Shown: one piece after another, positions 17,676 through 26,418 of the stretch
Layout of the letters: each line of letters begins with the position of its first letter
Position numbering within the stretch: the stretch's first letter is position 1
Origin: CBDCFL01 sp965216135
GTDB lineage: Bacteria > Pseudomonadota > Alphaproteobacteria > Rhodobacterales > Rhodobacteraceae
DNA length: 64,000 bases
Assembly: GCA_965216135.1 (NCBI GenBank)
Contig: CBDCFL010000023.1
Coordinates: 124,001 to 188,000 of the forward strand
Reading direction: 5' to 3'
The notes under the pieces: generated by a model
Databases searched by the model: none
What the model was told of the DNA's origin: nothing
What the model saw: the letters and a program-made list of their open reading frames with translations, nothing else
Made by a program: the position numbers and the translations under genes

Positions 17676-18815
17676 ATGTTAAGCGGCAAGAGCGTTGCAA
17701 TTGCCGGAGGCGGCATTGCCGGACTGACCGCTGCGATTGCGGTCGCCCGCCAGGGCGCGTATCCCACGGTTTTTGAACAGGCCGCTCAATTCGGCGCCGT
17801 CGGCGCGGGCATTCAGATCAGCCCAAACGGGTTTGCGGTGCTCGACGCGCTCGGTCTTGGGCCCGCGCTGCGCGATCGCGCCGACACGATCCGCACTGTT
17901 GCCATACATGACGGGCTGACCGGACGCCGTTCGGCCCGCCTCGATCTGGGCCGAGCGTCGGGGCCGACTATGGCACTGCATCGCGGCGACCTGATCGAGG
18001 TGCTGGCCGGTGCAGCGATTGATGCCGGGGCGGACATCCGGTTCGATCAGCATATCGACGCCACAGCGGGCCTAAGGGAATTTGACCTGATCATTGGCGC
18101 GGATGGTTTGCATTCGAGACTGCGCGCTCACCTCAACACCGCCTCGGCACCGTTTTTCACCGGCCAGATTGCCTGGCGCGCGGTGGTTGACGGCGGGCCG
18201 GACGTGCCCAGTCAGGTGCGCGTGGATACCGGCCCGGGTGCCCATGTGGTCAGCTACCCGCTGCGTGGCGGCACGCTTACCAACTTGGTGGCGGTGGAAG
18301 AACAGCAAGCCTGGAGCGACGAAAGCTGGTCGGCCACCGGCGACCCCACACAGATGCGGCGAAACTTTGTGCAATTTGGCGAGCATGTGCAGGGCCTTCT
18401 CGCGCGTGTTGACGTTGTCCATCGCTGGGGATTGTTCCGCCATCCGATTGCCGAGCGCTGGCATGACGGCACCCGGATCGCGCTGATCGGTGATGCGGCC
18501 CATCCGATGCTGCCATTCATGGCCCAGGGCGCGGTGATGGCCATCGAAGATGCCTGGGCCCTGGCCCAATCGCTGGCCGATCTGCCGCCGGACCAGGCGC
18601 TGGTGCATTATCACCTCCACAGGTTGCCGCGTGTTGGCCGGACCATCCGCGCGGCCGAGGCAAACGCCCGCAACTATCATCTGCGCCACCCGCTGACCCG
18701 CGCAATTGCGCATAGCGGTCTGCGCGCAATATCCGCTCTGGTGCCCGGCGCGCTGGCCGGCCGGTTCCGCTGGCTCTACGATTACGACATCACCGCCGCC
18801 TGGCCGCGAAACTGA
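17676..18815 (+). CDS. FAD-dependent aromatic-ring monooxygenase (salicylate hydroxylase-like)
   Basis: 379 residues of the class A flavoprotein monooxygenase family (PHBH fold). The N-terminal Rossmann motif is VAIAGGGIAGLTAAIA (GGGIAG at 11-16). The conserved IIGADGLHSRLR (DG motif) lies near residue 145 and the second FAD motif LIGDAAHPMLPFMAQGA near residue 274. It follows dksA by 24 bases and may be cotranscribed. It resembles salicylate or 3-hydroxybenzoate 6-hydroxylases; the true substrate is open. No ring-cleavage gene lies beside it. Confidence 0.85.
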   Translation: MLSGKSVAIAGGGIAGLTAAIAVARQGAYPTVFEQAAQFGAVGAGIQISPNGFAVLDALGLGPALRDRADTIRTVAIHDGLTGRRSARLDLGRASGPTMALHRGDLIEVLAGAAIDAGADIRFDQHIDATAGLREFDLIIGADGLHSRLRAHLNTASAPFFTGQIAWRAVVDGGPDVPSQVRVDTGPGAHVVSYPLRGGTLTNLVAVEEQQAWSDESWSATGDPTQMRRNFVQFGEHVQGLLARVDVVHRWGLFRHPIAERWHDGTRIALIGDAAHPMLPFMAQGAVMAIEDAWALAQSLADLPPDQALVHYHLHRLPRVGRTIRAAEANARNYHLRHPLTRAIAHSGLRAISALVPGALAGRFRWLYDYDITAAWPRN

Positions 18816-18907
18816 GCCTGTCGCATTTTGCCGGATCGGTCGTATACCGGCGCGACCGCCGCGTTGGTGAAGTGATGAAATTGCACTGAACCACAGCCGA
18901 GCTGCGC

Positions 18908-19750
18908 ATGGCCCAGGACGCAAACGACTTGATCGATCTTGACCGCTATCCCATTGACCGCACCGGGCCGCGGCGCAGTGCGGTCGTCGCCCGGATGCGC
19001 GCCGAATTGGCCGAAGATGGCTGCGCGGTTCTTGGCGGATTTCTGACCACAAAAGGAGTCACCGAAGCTGTGGCTGAAGCCGACAAAGTCGCACAATTCG
19101 GCCACGCCAGCCGCAGCCGCACCAACCCCTATTTCACCGCCGATGATCCGTCGCTGCCGCCCGACCACCCCAAAAGGCGGTTCTACGACCGCTCAAACAT
19201 GTTCATTCCAGCCGATAATTTCGGCCCCGACGGTCCGCTTAGACGCATCCAGAACCATCCCGGATTTGACGAATTTCTCGGCGATTGCTTGAGGGCCGAA
19301 AAATTCCACCGTTACGCCGACCCGCTCGCCGACGTTATCGTCAACATGGCACTCGAGGGCGAAGGCTTTCCCTGGCATTTCGACACCAATAATTTCACGG
19401 TCACGCTGGCCATCCAGAACGCCACCGGCGGCGGTGCGTTTGAATATGCTCCCGACATTCGCCGTGATGGCGAAAACTTCGACGACGTGCGCGCAGTCTT
19501 GGACGGACGATCGGACAAAGTCCGCGCGCTCGATCTGAAACCCGGCGATCTGCAATTGTTCAAGGGCCGCTATTCCTTGCACCGCGTGGCCCCGCTAACG
19601 GGCGACCGCGCGCGTTATGTCGGCATTTATTCATACGTCGAAGAACCCGGCATGGTCGGCGCACCGGAACGCACCCGCCAGCTCTATGGCCGCGTCCTGC
19701 CCATCCATCTGGAACGCTCCGGTCCGAGGCGTGACGCGCTGATCGACTGA
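18908..19750 (+). CDS. 2-oxoglutarate/Fe(II)-dependent oxygenase-like protein
   Basis: 280 residues. The likely iron site is visible as WHFD (His157, Asp159) and SLHRVAPL (His225), with RARYVGIYSY supplying an Arg (about 235) for 2-oxoglutarate. The spacing fits the phytanoyl-CoA/HalD-like double-stranded beta-helix group. It starts 92 bases after the FAD monooxygenase and precedes a GFA-type gene. Function is not assignable beyond a hydroxylase or halogenase-like oxygenase; the Asp is present, so hydroxylation is the default expectation. Confidence 0.75.
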   Translation: MAQDANDLIDLDRYPIDRTGPRRSAVVARMRAELAEDGCAVLGGFLTTKGVTEAVAEADKVAQFGHASRSRTNPYFTADDPSLPPDHPKRRFYDRSNMFIPADNFGPDGPLRRIQNHPGFDEFLGDCLRAEKFHRYADPLADVIVNMALEGEGFPWHFDTNNFTVTLAIQNATGGGAFEYAPDIRRDGENFDDVRAVLDGRSDKVRALDLKPGDLQLFKGRYSLHRVAPLTGDRARYVGIYSYVEEPGMVGAPERTRQLYGRVLPIHLERSGPRRDALID

Positions 19751-19866
19751 CGGGGCGTCTTTGTTGTCGCTGATACCGGCGAAATTTGTTATGACTGAAT
19801 TTGCATTTTGATATTCTGCAAACCAGCCAGGCCGCCATTTTCGGCCAAACATCAGGGAGGACTGAC

Positions 19867-20304
19867 ATGTCACATAAATTCAGCGGTGGGTGCGATCATG
19901 TACACACCAATTCCGACAACGACCCGATCGACAATCACACCTGCCATTGTTCGGTCTGCAAATCGGTGACCGGGCAGGCCACGACCCATGTGGCGTTCTT
20001 CAATCACGGCGACATCGCGGTTGACAATATGGCCGGGCTGAACCGCCAGCCGTTCAATGCCAATAACCCTGACGGCCCGCTGGAGCTGTGCACCTGCGCC
20101 GATTGCGGTGCGCCGATCATGCTCGACGACAAGCAACACCGCATCCGCGCCATAGTGCCCAACATCATGGGCTATGACGCGAGTTTTCCCGCGGCGACCT
20201 ACCATGCGTTTTACGACCCCGCCACGGGTGTCCCAAGACCAGACGACGGGCGTCCGGTTCACGAAGGTCTGCGGCCTGAGTTTGTCTGGCCCGCATCGGC
20301 TTGA
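19867..20304 (+). CDS. GFA-like (CENP-V/GFA domain) protein
   Basis: 145 residues, with a GGGAGG ribosome-binding site before the ATG at 19867. Zinc-binding cysteines follow the GFA pattern: C26-H-C28-x2-C31 (THVAFF follows) and a later CTCADCG cluster. Proteins of this domain include the S-(hydroxymethyl)glutathione-forming enzyme, but most are of unknown role. It is likely cytosolic. Its 3' end faces the remains of a VOC gene twelve bases away. Confidence 0.8.
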   Translation: MSHKFSGGCDHVHTNSDNDPIDNHTCHCSVCKSVTGQATTHVAFFNHGDIAVDNMAGLNRQPFNANNPDGPLELCTCADCGAPIMLDDKQHRIRAIVPNIMGYDASFPAATYHAFYDPATGVPRPDDGRPVHEGLRPEFVWPASA

Positions 20305-20315
20305 GCGTCACGCGT

Positions 20316-20548
20316 TTACGCGAGGTCTTCGTAAAAGTTAATCTTGTTGCCGAACGGATCGGCGATAGTCAGTTCAACCGTGCCCCACGGCGTCGGGCCG
20401 GGCAGGCCGGGACGCGCGTGTTCATATTTCTTGGCCGACGGCATTTTGGCGTAATCGAACAGACCGTTGACCGGGATGCGCACCTTTGAGCCTGGCGTTC
20501 CATCACCGAAATGGCCGGACCGATGCAATGTGCACGTGCCGCGCCTTA
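20316..20548 (-). pseudogene. VOC (glyoxalase superfamily) gene, C-terminal fragment split by IS630
   Basis: The minus-strand frame ends with TPWGTVELTIADPFGNKINFYEDLA-type residues (last strand and metal Glu typical of VOC proteins; only part quoted). It begins at the border of the IS630 copy. The other part lies at 21712-21850. Joining LPLYLGL to RRGTCTLHRSG across the insertion restores one frame of about 123 residues, the normal length of the family. The gene is therefore disrupted but otherwise undamaged, consistent with a recent insertion. Confidence 0.8.
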
Positions 20549-21711
20549 TACCACCGAGCGGAATGCCTGACTCACGTTGGGGATTCCCAAGCGGTCCGAT
20601 CTCTGACTCAATGTGGTGAACCAATGAGGTTCGCCATGGCAGCGCCTATCGACTTACGGAACGATTTTGACAGCGTCTCACTGCGGTGCCTCGAAGAGGA
20701 CCAGGGACGCGACCCAGAGCCGTCGTCTGCTGGCGTTGGCCGAGGTCTACGATGGTGGCAGCAGGACGGATGCGTCGCGGATCGGCGGCGTCGGTCTGCA
20801 GATCATTCGCGACTGGGTGCTGCGCTTCAACGCCCGCGGACCGGACGGGCTGGTCGATGGGAAGTCACCGGGCGCACCCTCGAAGCTCAACGCCGATCAC
20901 CGCCGCGCACTGGCGGAGGTTGTTGAGGCCGGCCCGGTCCCGGCGGTGGACGGCGTCGTGCGCTGGCGGCGCAAGGACCTGGCGCGGTGGCTCTTGGAGA
21001 CGTTCGCCATCTCGCTCGACGAGACCACGGTCGGGCGCGAGTTGAAGGCGCTCGGCTTCGCCAAGATCTCGGCGCGGCCGCGCCACTACGCGCAAAACGA
21101 GCTGGCCGTCGAGGCTTTTAAAAAAAACTTCCCCGCCGAACTGGCGAAGATCCGGGCGAGGCTCCCGAAAGGCGTCGAGATAGAGCTGTGGTGGCAAGAT
21201 GAAGCCCGCATCGGCCAGAAGAATAAGCTCACACGCCGATGGGCCAGACGTGGCACGCGCCCGCGGGTGCCCCGCGACCAGCGTACCGAATGGGCCTATA
21301 TCTTCGGCGCGATCTGTCCCGCGAAGGGGAAAGGCGCCGGGCTGGTCATGCCCTGGTGCGACACCGACGCCATGGCGGCGCACCTCATCGAGATCAGTGC
21401 CGCCGTCGATCCCGGCGCCCATGCGGTGCTGATCGTCGATCAGGCCGGTTGGCACTTGACGCCCAAGCTGGCGATCCCCGACAACATCACCGTCCTGGCG
21501 CTGCCGCCACGATCGCCCGAGTTGAACCCGGTGGAGAATGTCTGGCAATTCATGCGCGACAACTGGTTGTCGAACCGGATCTTCAAATCCTACGAAGACA
21601 TCGTCGCGCTGTGCTGCCAAGCCTGGAACAACCTCATCGACCAACCATGGAAGATCATGTCCCTCGGCATGCGCAAATGGGCGCATGGGTTCTGATCAAT
21701 GACCGTTGGTA
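20549..21711 (+). mobile_element. IS630-family element, copy A (type 1)
   Basis: About 1163 bp with imperfect ends TACCACCGAGC and (complement) TACCAACGGTC. It is flanked by TTA on both sides (CCTTA before, TTAATCC after), in line with the TA target of IS630 elements. It is nearly identical to copies B and C (41865-44197), which lie in the opposite orientation. It interrupts a VOC gene. Confidence 0.85.
20667..21695 (+). CDS. IS630 transposase, copy A (N-terminus frameshifted)
   Basis: 342 residues with an HTH N-terminus and a DDE core: WWQDEARIGQ (first Asp), HAVLIVDQAGWH (second Asp), SPELNPVENVWQ (Glu). Compared with copies B and C, two bases (GC) are missing near 20692 in the segment reading CTGCGGTGCCTCGAAGAGG, so the normal start at 20638 (MAAPID...) reads out of frame. 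Translation would need an internal start at 20667, giving a different first few residues (MTASHCGASK). The element may be defective on its own but could be mobilised by copies B or C. The poly-A tract before the catalytic core is A8 and in frame. Confidence 0.8.
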   Translation: MTASHCGASKRTRDATQSRRLLALAEVYDGGSRTDASRIGGVGLQIIRDWVLRFNARGPDGLVDGKSPGAPSKLNADHRRALAEVVEAGPVPAVDGVVRWRRKDLARWLLETFAISLDETTVGRELKALGFAKISARPRHYAQNELAVEAFKKNFPAELAKIRARLPKGVEIELWWQDEARIGQKNKLTRRWARRGTRPRVPRDQRTEWAYIFGAICPAKGKGAGLVMPWCDTDAMAAHLIEISAAVDPGAHAVLIVDQAGWHLTPKLAIPDNITVLALPPRSPELNPVENVWQFMRDNWLSNRIFKSYEDIVALCCQAWNNLIDQPWKIMSLGMRKWAHGF

Positions 21712-21850
21712 TTAATCCGAGGTAAAGCGGCAGGTCATCCTCGAACCGATGTTCGAACTCGACTTCGAATTCAAGGAACCCAACATAGAATTCGCGCGCG
21801 AGGTCTTCATCGAAAATACGAAATATCGGTGTCGCGGGTCCGGCTGTCAT
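21712..21850 (-). pseudogene. VOC (glyoxalase superfamily) gene, N-terminal fragment
   Basis: This starts at ATG 21850 with MTAGPATPIFRIFDEDLA, then REFYVGFLEFEVEFEHRF, a typical VOC first beta-alpha-beta unit with the EFYVGFLEF signature. It is cut after LPLY by the type 1 IS630 element. See the C-terminal fragment at 20316-20548. Before insertion it probably encoded a bleomycin-resistance/glyoxalase superfamily protein of unknown substrate. Confidence 0.8.
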
Positions 21851-21869
21851 GGGCGCCAGGCTATCCTAA

Positions 21870-23201
21870 TTACTGGTCTTTGAAAGATCGCGTCAGGAAA
21901 TTCGGCATATGATCGCCCATCCCGACCACTTTGTCATCGCTGCGGGCGCGTGGCTTGTCGGGTGTTTTTCTGGGCGCGCGGGCTTTCTTGGGCACCGCGT
22001 CCGTTGCGACAGGCTTGGGGCGCTCCGGCCTTGGTTCGGATTTCGGCGTGTCACCTGTCAGATTGCCGATCCTGGGAATATCCTTCTGGATCAGTGCCTC
22101 GACGGCTTTGAGGTTCTTTTCGTCACGCACCTCACAAATCATGATCGCAGTGCCGTCGCGCCCGGCGCGCCCGGTCCGCCCGATGCGATGCACGTAATCC
22201 TCGGCATGGCCGGGCACGTCGAAATTCAGGATATGGCTGACATTGGGAATATCCAGACCCCGCGCCGCGACGTCGGATGCGACAAGGAGTTTTAACGACC
22301 CGTCGCGAAACCCGTCCAGTGTGCGCGTTCTTTGCGATTGATCGAGATCGCCGTGAATATGGGCCGCGTCATATTTGTGCTTTCTCAATGACTTGGTAAC
22401 AATATCCACATCCGTCTTTCGATTGCAGAATATGATCGCATTGGTCAGTTTCGCGCCTTCTGTGTCGATGATCGAGCGCAAAAGCGCGCGCTTTTCGCTC
22501 GCCGTCCGGTCCCGCCGCGATCCTTTGAACATCACCACACGCTGGGCAATGCTTTCCACTGCCGTGGCCCGGCGCGCCACTTCAATCTTTTCGGGATTGT
22601 GCAGGAATGTGTTGGTGATCCGCTCAATCTCCGGGGCCATCGTAGCGCTGAAAAACAGCGTCTGCCGGGTGAACGGCGTCAGCCCGAAGATGCGTTCGAT
22701 ATCCGGGATAAAGCCCATGTCCAGCATCCGGTCGGCCTCATCCACCACCATGATCTGAACCCCGGTCAGCAACAGTTTGCCGCGCTCGAAATGATCCAGC
22801 AGGCGACCGGGCGTGGCGATCAGCACATCTACACCCCGGTCGATCAGCTTGTTCTGCTCGCCAAACGAAACCCCGCCGATCAACAGCGCCTTGGTCAGTT
22901 TGAGGTGCTTTGTGTAGGTATCGAAACTTGCAGCTACCTGCGCGGCCAGCTCGCGGGTCGGGCACATTACTAGTGATCGCGGCATCCGCGCCCGCGCACG
23001 GCCCTTGGACAGGATCGAGGCCATCGGCAGCACGAACCCGGCGGTCTTGCCGGTGCCGGTCTGGGCAATGCCCAACACATCGCGACCCGCCAGCGCGGCC
23101 GGTATCGCCTTTAGCTGGATGGGCGTGGGCGTTTCATAGCCGGCGTCGGCCACGGCGCGCTCAACTTTTGGGTTAAGCCCAAGTTGGTCAAATGTTGTCA
23201 T
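21870..23201 (-). CDS. rhlE: DEAD-box RNA helicase, RhlE-like
   Basis: 443 residues with all superfamily 2 motifs in order: Q motif (PTPIQLKAIP), I AQTGTGKT, Ia PTRELA, Ib TPGR, II VDEAD, III SAT, then ARGLDIP and HRIGRTGR. The tail of about 75 residues is basic and Pro/Lys-rich, suited to RNA binding. The ATG at 23201 is followed by a standard MTTFDQLGL start. Likely role is RNA remodelling in ribosome assembly or mRNA decay. The promoter region to the right contains ten tandem copies of an 8-bp unit, 190 bases upstream. Confidence 0.92.
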   Translation of the reverse strand: MTTFDQLGLNPKVERAVADAGYETPTPIQLKAIPAALAGRDVLGIAQTGTGKTAGFVLPMASILSKGRARARMPRSLVMCPTRELAAQVAASFDTYTKHLKLTKALLIGGVSFGEQNKLIDRGVDVLIATPGRLLDHFERGKLLLTGVQIMVVDEADRMLDMGFIPDIERIFGLTPFTRQTLFFSATMAPEIERITNTFLHNPEKIEVARRATAVESIAQRVVMFKGSRRDRTASEKRALLRSIIDTEGAKLTNAIIFCNRKTDVDIVTKSLRKHKYDAAHIHGDLDQSQRTRTLDGFRDGSLKLLVASDVAARGLDIPNVSHILNFDVPGHAEDYVHRIGRTGRAGRDGTAIMICEVRDEKNLKAVEALIQKDIPRIGNLTGDTPKSEPRPERPKPVATDAVPKKARAPRKTPDKPRARSDDKVVGMGDHMPNFLTRSFKDQ

Positions 23202-23392
23202 GTAATCCTTTGGCTCTGCATGTCTGCGGCGTTGATGGCCGCGCGTTTCATGCGGCCTGGGCTGGTCAGATTACCGGCCCGTCGATTTGTGCGCATTGAT
23301 TAGATGAGATGGCGGCGCGGGTCAAGGAATGGGAATATTCTGGCGCGACAGTATTTTGGGTTTGACAATGTCGGGTCGGCGAATACTAGTTT

Positions 23393-23472
23393 TTTTCCGG
23401 TTTTCCGGTTTTCCGGTTTTCCGGTTTTCCGGTTTTCCGGTTTTCCGGTTTTCCGGTTTTCCGGTTTTCCGG
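23393..23472. repeat. Ten tandem copies of TTTTCCGG in the 23202-23555 intergenic region
   Basis: An 80-bp block of ten perfect 8-bp units is followed by a decaying copy (TTTTCTCC) at 23473-23480. The 354-base region around it has no convincing gene. It lies between the helicase start (23201) and the 3' end of a minus-strand gene (23556). A plus-strand frame through it translates as a repeated FRFSGFPV octapeptide, which is an expected by-product of an 8-bp repeat. Copy number could change by slippage. Confidence 0.95.
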
Positions 23473-23555
23473 TTTTCTCCGTTTCGTCCGCGTCTTCAGC
23501 GCGAGTGGGCTAGAAAGTCAGAACGCAGGACGATCTGGCGCGGTCGCGCTTTAGA

Positions 23556-23945
23556 TCAAAATTTGGGTATTTCACTGGATTCGTCTATTGTCAGGCTTCC
23601 GGCGCGGGCTCTGAGCACGCGCTCCCATTCCGGTGTTCCGCGATTTCCAAGCGGCCAAACGCCGGTCAGCACCCACCGAAACCTGGGGCATTTTCGCGCG
23701 TGCTCTTCGACGTTGGGCAAAATCACATCAGGCGCATCGGCGATCAAATCCTCGAGCGGACCGGCTGCAATCATGACGGCCTGCCAAGGCGTTTGTAAAT
23801 TTGAGATCATGATCAGGACCAGATCAAAGGCTGCCGTGGGATCATGCCGCCGAAGCGATTCAACACAATCAAATGTCCAATGGTTCTCGGAATTGTCCGC
23901 GTCCCTGGTGGCCTCCTGCCATTCCAACCACTGCTTGGCCACCAT
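23556..23945 (-). CDS. Hypothetical protein, DUF6869-like
   Basis: 129 residues with an amphipathic, Trp-rich N-terminus (QWLEWQEATRDADNSENHWTFDCVE), a helix with DLVLIMISNLQTPWQAVMIAAGPLEDLI, and a C-terminal PRFRWVLTGVWPLG. The pattern is typical of a small protein family I recall as DUF6869; function unknown. The start at 23945 lacks a clear ribosome-binding site. It lies downstream of nothing on the same strand except prfC, 80 bases away, and could be cotranscribed. Confidence 0.6.
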   Translation of the reverse strand: MVAKQWLEWQEATRDADNSENHWTFDCVESLRRHDPTAAFDLVLIMISNLQTPWQAVMIAAGPLEDLIADAPDVILPNVEEHARKCPRFRWVLTGVWPLGNRGTPEWERVLRARAGSLTIDESSEIPKF

Positions 23946-24024
23946 TTCAGCATCAAATTCACGCTACTTCGACACGGGAAATCCAAGTCCCCACATTCGC
24001 AATCCATGCATTTGTGCGACGCAT

Positions 24025-25635
24025 TCACGGCACCATCATTTCCTTCGTCGCGCTCAATAAAAGCTCCGGATGATCGCGCTCAATCCGGTCGATGTCCCAT
24101 TGCAGGCGGGTCAGGTAGACCAGATCGCCGTCATTGTCATGGGCAATATGGACTCTGTTTGCGGTCACGAAAGCATCCACAGCATCACCCGGCCCGGTAA
24201 TCCAGCGGGCCGATTTGAAATGTGACGTCTCAAAGTGCACCGGCAGGCCGTATTCCAGCTCGATCCGGCTCGACAATACCTCAAATTGCAGCGCGCCGAC
24301 GACGCCGACGATAAACCCCGCGCCAATCATAGGTTTGAACACCTTAGCCGCGCCTTCCTCGGCAAACTGCATCAGCGCCTTTTCCAGATGCTTGGCCTTC
24401 AGCGGATCGCCGGCGCGCACGTTTTGCAAAAGCTCCGGGGCAAATGACGGGATGCCGGTCACCCGCAGCGCCTCGCCCTCGGTCAGCGTGTCGCCAATGC
24501 GCAATTGCCCATGGTTGGGGATGCCAATGATGTCACCGGCCCAGGCTTCCTCGGCCAGCTCCCTGTCAGAAGCCAGAAACAGCACCGGATTGGAAATCGC
24601 CATCGGCTTTTTGCTCCGCACATGGGTCAGCTTCATGCCGCGTTTGAAATGGCCAGAGGCTATGCGCACAAACGCCACGCGGTCGCGGTGCTTGGGGTCC
24701 ATATTGGCTTGCACCTTGAAGACAAAGCCACAAACCGTTGTTTCTTCGGGGGAAATCTGTCTTGGTTCGGCCCGCTGCGGCTGCGGCACCGGCCCAAATT
24801 CGCCGATGCCGCGCATCAACTCCTGAACGCCAAACGAATTGATCGCCGAGCCGAACCAGATCGGCGTCAGCGTGCCGTCAAGAAAGGCGCGCTCGTCGAA
24901 AGCTGGCAGCAATTCGCGCGCCATCTCGACTTCTTCGCGCAGCTGATCAAGCTGCGCAGCCGGCACATGTTCCGCCAATTTGGGATCGTCCAGCCCCTCG
25001 ATCTTAATACTCTCGGCTACCTTGTTGCGATCCGCCCGATCCATGATCTCCAGCCGGTCACACAACAAATCATAACAGCCGATAAAATCGCGCCCCATGC
25101 CAATCGGCCAGCTTGCCGGGGCTACGTCAATGGCCAGATTTTCCTGAATTTCGTCAATGATCTCAAACGTATCGCGCGCCTCGCGGTCCATCTTGTTGCA
25201 AAACGTCAGGATCGGCAGGTCGCGCAGACGGCACACCTCGAAAAGCTTCTGTGTCTGGCTTTCCACACCCTTGGCCCCGTCGATCACCATCACTGCGGCA
25301 TCCACCGCCGTCAGGGTGCGATATGTGTCCTCGGAAAAATCAGAGTGCCCGGGCGTGTCGACCAGATTGAAGCGGAAATCACCGAAATCAAACGACATCG
25401 CACTGGCCGACACGGAAATCCCGCGATCCTTTTCCATCTGCATGAAATCGGACCGCGTGCGCCGCGCCTCGCCCTTGGCGCGCACCTGGCCCGCCATCTG
25501 GATCGCGCCGCCATACAGCAGGAATTTCTCGGTCAGTGTGGTTTTGCCCGCATCGGGATGGCTGATGATCGCAAACGTCCGTCGCCGGGCGATCTCGGGC
25601 GGCAAAACCGGGCGATTGTCAGCGTGGGTTGGCAT
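24025..25635 (-). CDS. prfC: Peptide chain release factor 3 (RF3)
   Basis: 536-residue translational GTPase. G motifs: ISHPDAGKTTL (G1), DRGISVSASAM (G2), DTPGHSDFSEDTYR (G3), NKMDREARD (G4). The length matches RF3 (about 530). It recycles RF1 and RF2 from the ribosome after peptide release. The ATG at 25635 (MPTHADNRPVLP) was chosen; a 16-residue upstream extension looks non-coding. No strong ribosome-binding site is visible. Confidence 0.96.
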   Translation of the reverse strand: MPTHADNRPVLPPEIARRRTFAIISHPDAGKTTLTEKFLLYGGAIQMAGQVRAKGEARRTRSDFMQMEKDRGISVSASAMSFDFGDFRFNLVDTPGHSDFSEDTYRTLTAVDAAVMVIDGAKGVESQTQKLFEVCRLRDLPILTFCNKMDREARDTFEIIDEIQENLAIDVAPASWPIGMGRDFIGCYDLLCDRLEIMDRADRNKVAESIKIEGLDDPKLAEHVPAAQLDQLREEVEMARELLPAFDERAFLDGTLTPIWFGSAINSFGVQELMRGIGEFGPVPQPQRAEPRQISPEETTVCGFVFKVQANMDPKHRDRVAFVRIASGHFKRGMKLTHVRSKKPMAISNPVLFLASDRELAEEAWAGDIIGIPNHGQLRIGDTLTEGEALRVTGIPSFAPELLQNVRAGDPLKAKHLEKALMQFAEEGAAKVFKPMIGAGFIVGVVGALQFEVLSSRIELEYGLPVHFETSHFKSARWITGPGDAVDAFVTANRVHIAHDNDGDLVYLTRLQWDIDRIERDHPELLLSATKEMMVP

Positions 25636-25755
25636 GAGGGCGGCGTATAGGCCAGCAGACCGCGCGCCGCAATCCGCTTCCACACCCGAAACTGGTTAAC
25701 GCGATCTTCAGCGCGCGCAGGCCATGATGTGCGGGCAATCGCAAAGGGCAAAGAA

Positions 25756-26328
25756 TTGCCAAGGTTCCTGATACTGCCAATCATCGCGCTTCTTAGTGCC
25801 TGTCAGGCCGGGCCCGGTGGCAACGGTGGCGCGACGCCCAATTTCTCGACCTATCAGGGTCAGGACGCCACAATCCGCGCTGCCTGGTCCGGCACCGCCT
25901 ACACTGCGCCCGCCACGCTGCCCGCTGGCGGCAGCGCCAGCTATCAGGGCGTCGCCGCGCTGGATGTCGAGGTGCCAAGTGGATCGCTGGCGATGTTGGG
26001 CGCGATGACGATCACCGCCAATTTTGCAACCGACGCGATCACCGGAACCGGCACCGGGTTTCGCGATGAGAATAACGCCCTTTACAGCGGCAATCTGGCC
26101 TTGACCAATGGGGCCATAAACCGGCTGGTGGATCCAAATTCTGAATTTACCTATGATGGCGACATTAACGGCATTCTGTCAGGCCCCGTCGCGGTTTTCA
26201 CCATTTCCGGCACGTTCATGGGTGATTTTTACGGGGTCCAGCCCGATGCCACCGGCGGCGTGATAACTGCGGGATCAACCAGCGCGCTCGGTTCCGGCCT
26301 GGTTCTGGGGCAGTTCTTCGCGCAATAA
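25756..26328 (+). CDS. Lipoprotein resembling transferrin-binding-protein-like beta-barrel domain
   Basis: About 190 residues with a lipoprotein signal (PRFLILPIIALLSAC). The chosen start is TTG at 25756, which has AAGGG at proper spacing; an alternative GTG start at 25729 adds nine basic residues. The mature part is Gly/Thr/Asn-rich with alternating hydrophobics (YQGVAALDVEV, MTITANFATDAITGTGTGF, SGTFMGDFYG), like the C-terminal barrel of TbpB/Slam-dependent lipoproteins. No partner receptor gene is near. Function unknown. Confidence 0.65.
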   Translation: MPRFLILPIIALLSACQAGPGGNGGATPNFSTYQGQDATIRAAWSGTAYTAPATLPAGGSASYQGVAALDVEVPSGSLAMLGAMTITANFATDAITGTGTGFRDENNALYSGNLALTNGAINRLVDPNSEFTYDGDINGILSGPVAVFTISGTFMGDFYGVQPDATGGVITAGSTSALGSGLVLGQFFAQ

Positions 26329-26418
26329 TCGCCAGCGCTGACCAGTAACACTTGATGCTGGTTGCATCAGGGCTGCCGTCTGGAACATATGTTCACCACC
26401 GAAACGATGGAGGCGAAT

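Noticed and set aside
23393..23472. CRISPR-like array
   Set aside because: The units are 8 bp, directly tandem, with no spacers and no cas genes.
23329..24060. Plus-strand frame with repeated FRFSGFPV octapeptides
   Set aside because: The repeat peptide is a direct result of an 8-bp DNA repeat, and the rest is antisense to a plausible minus-strand gene. There is no ribosome-binding site or homology that I recognise.
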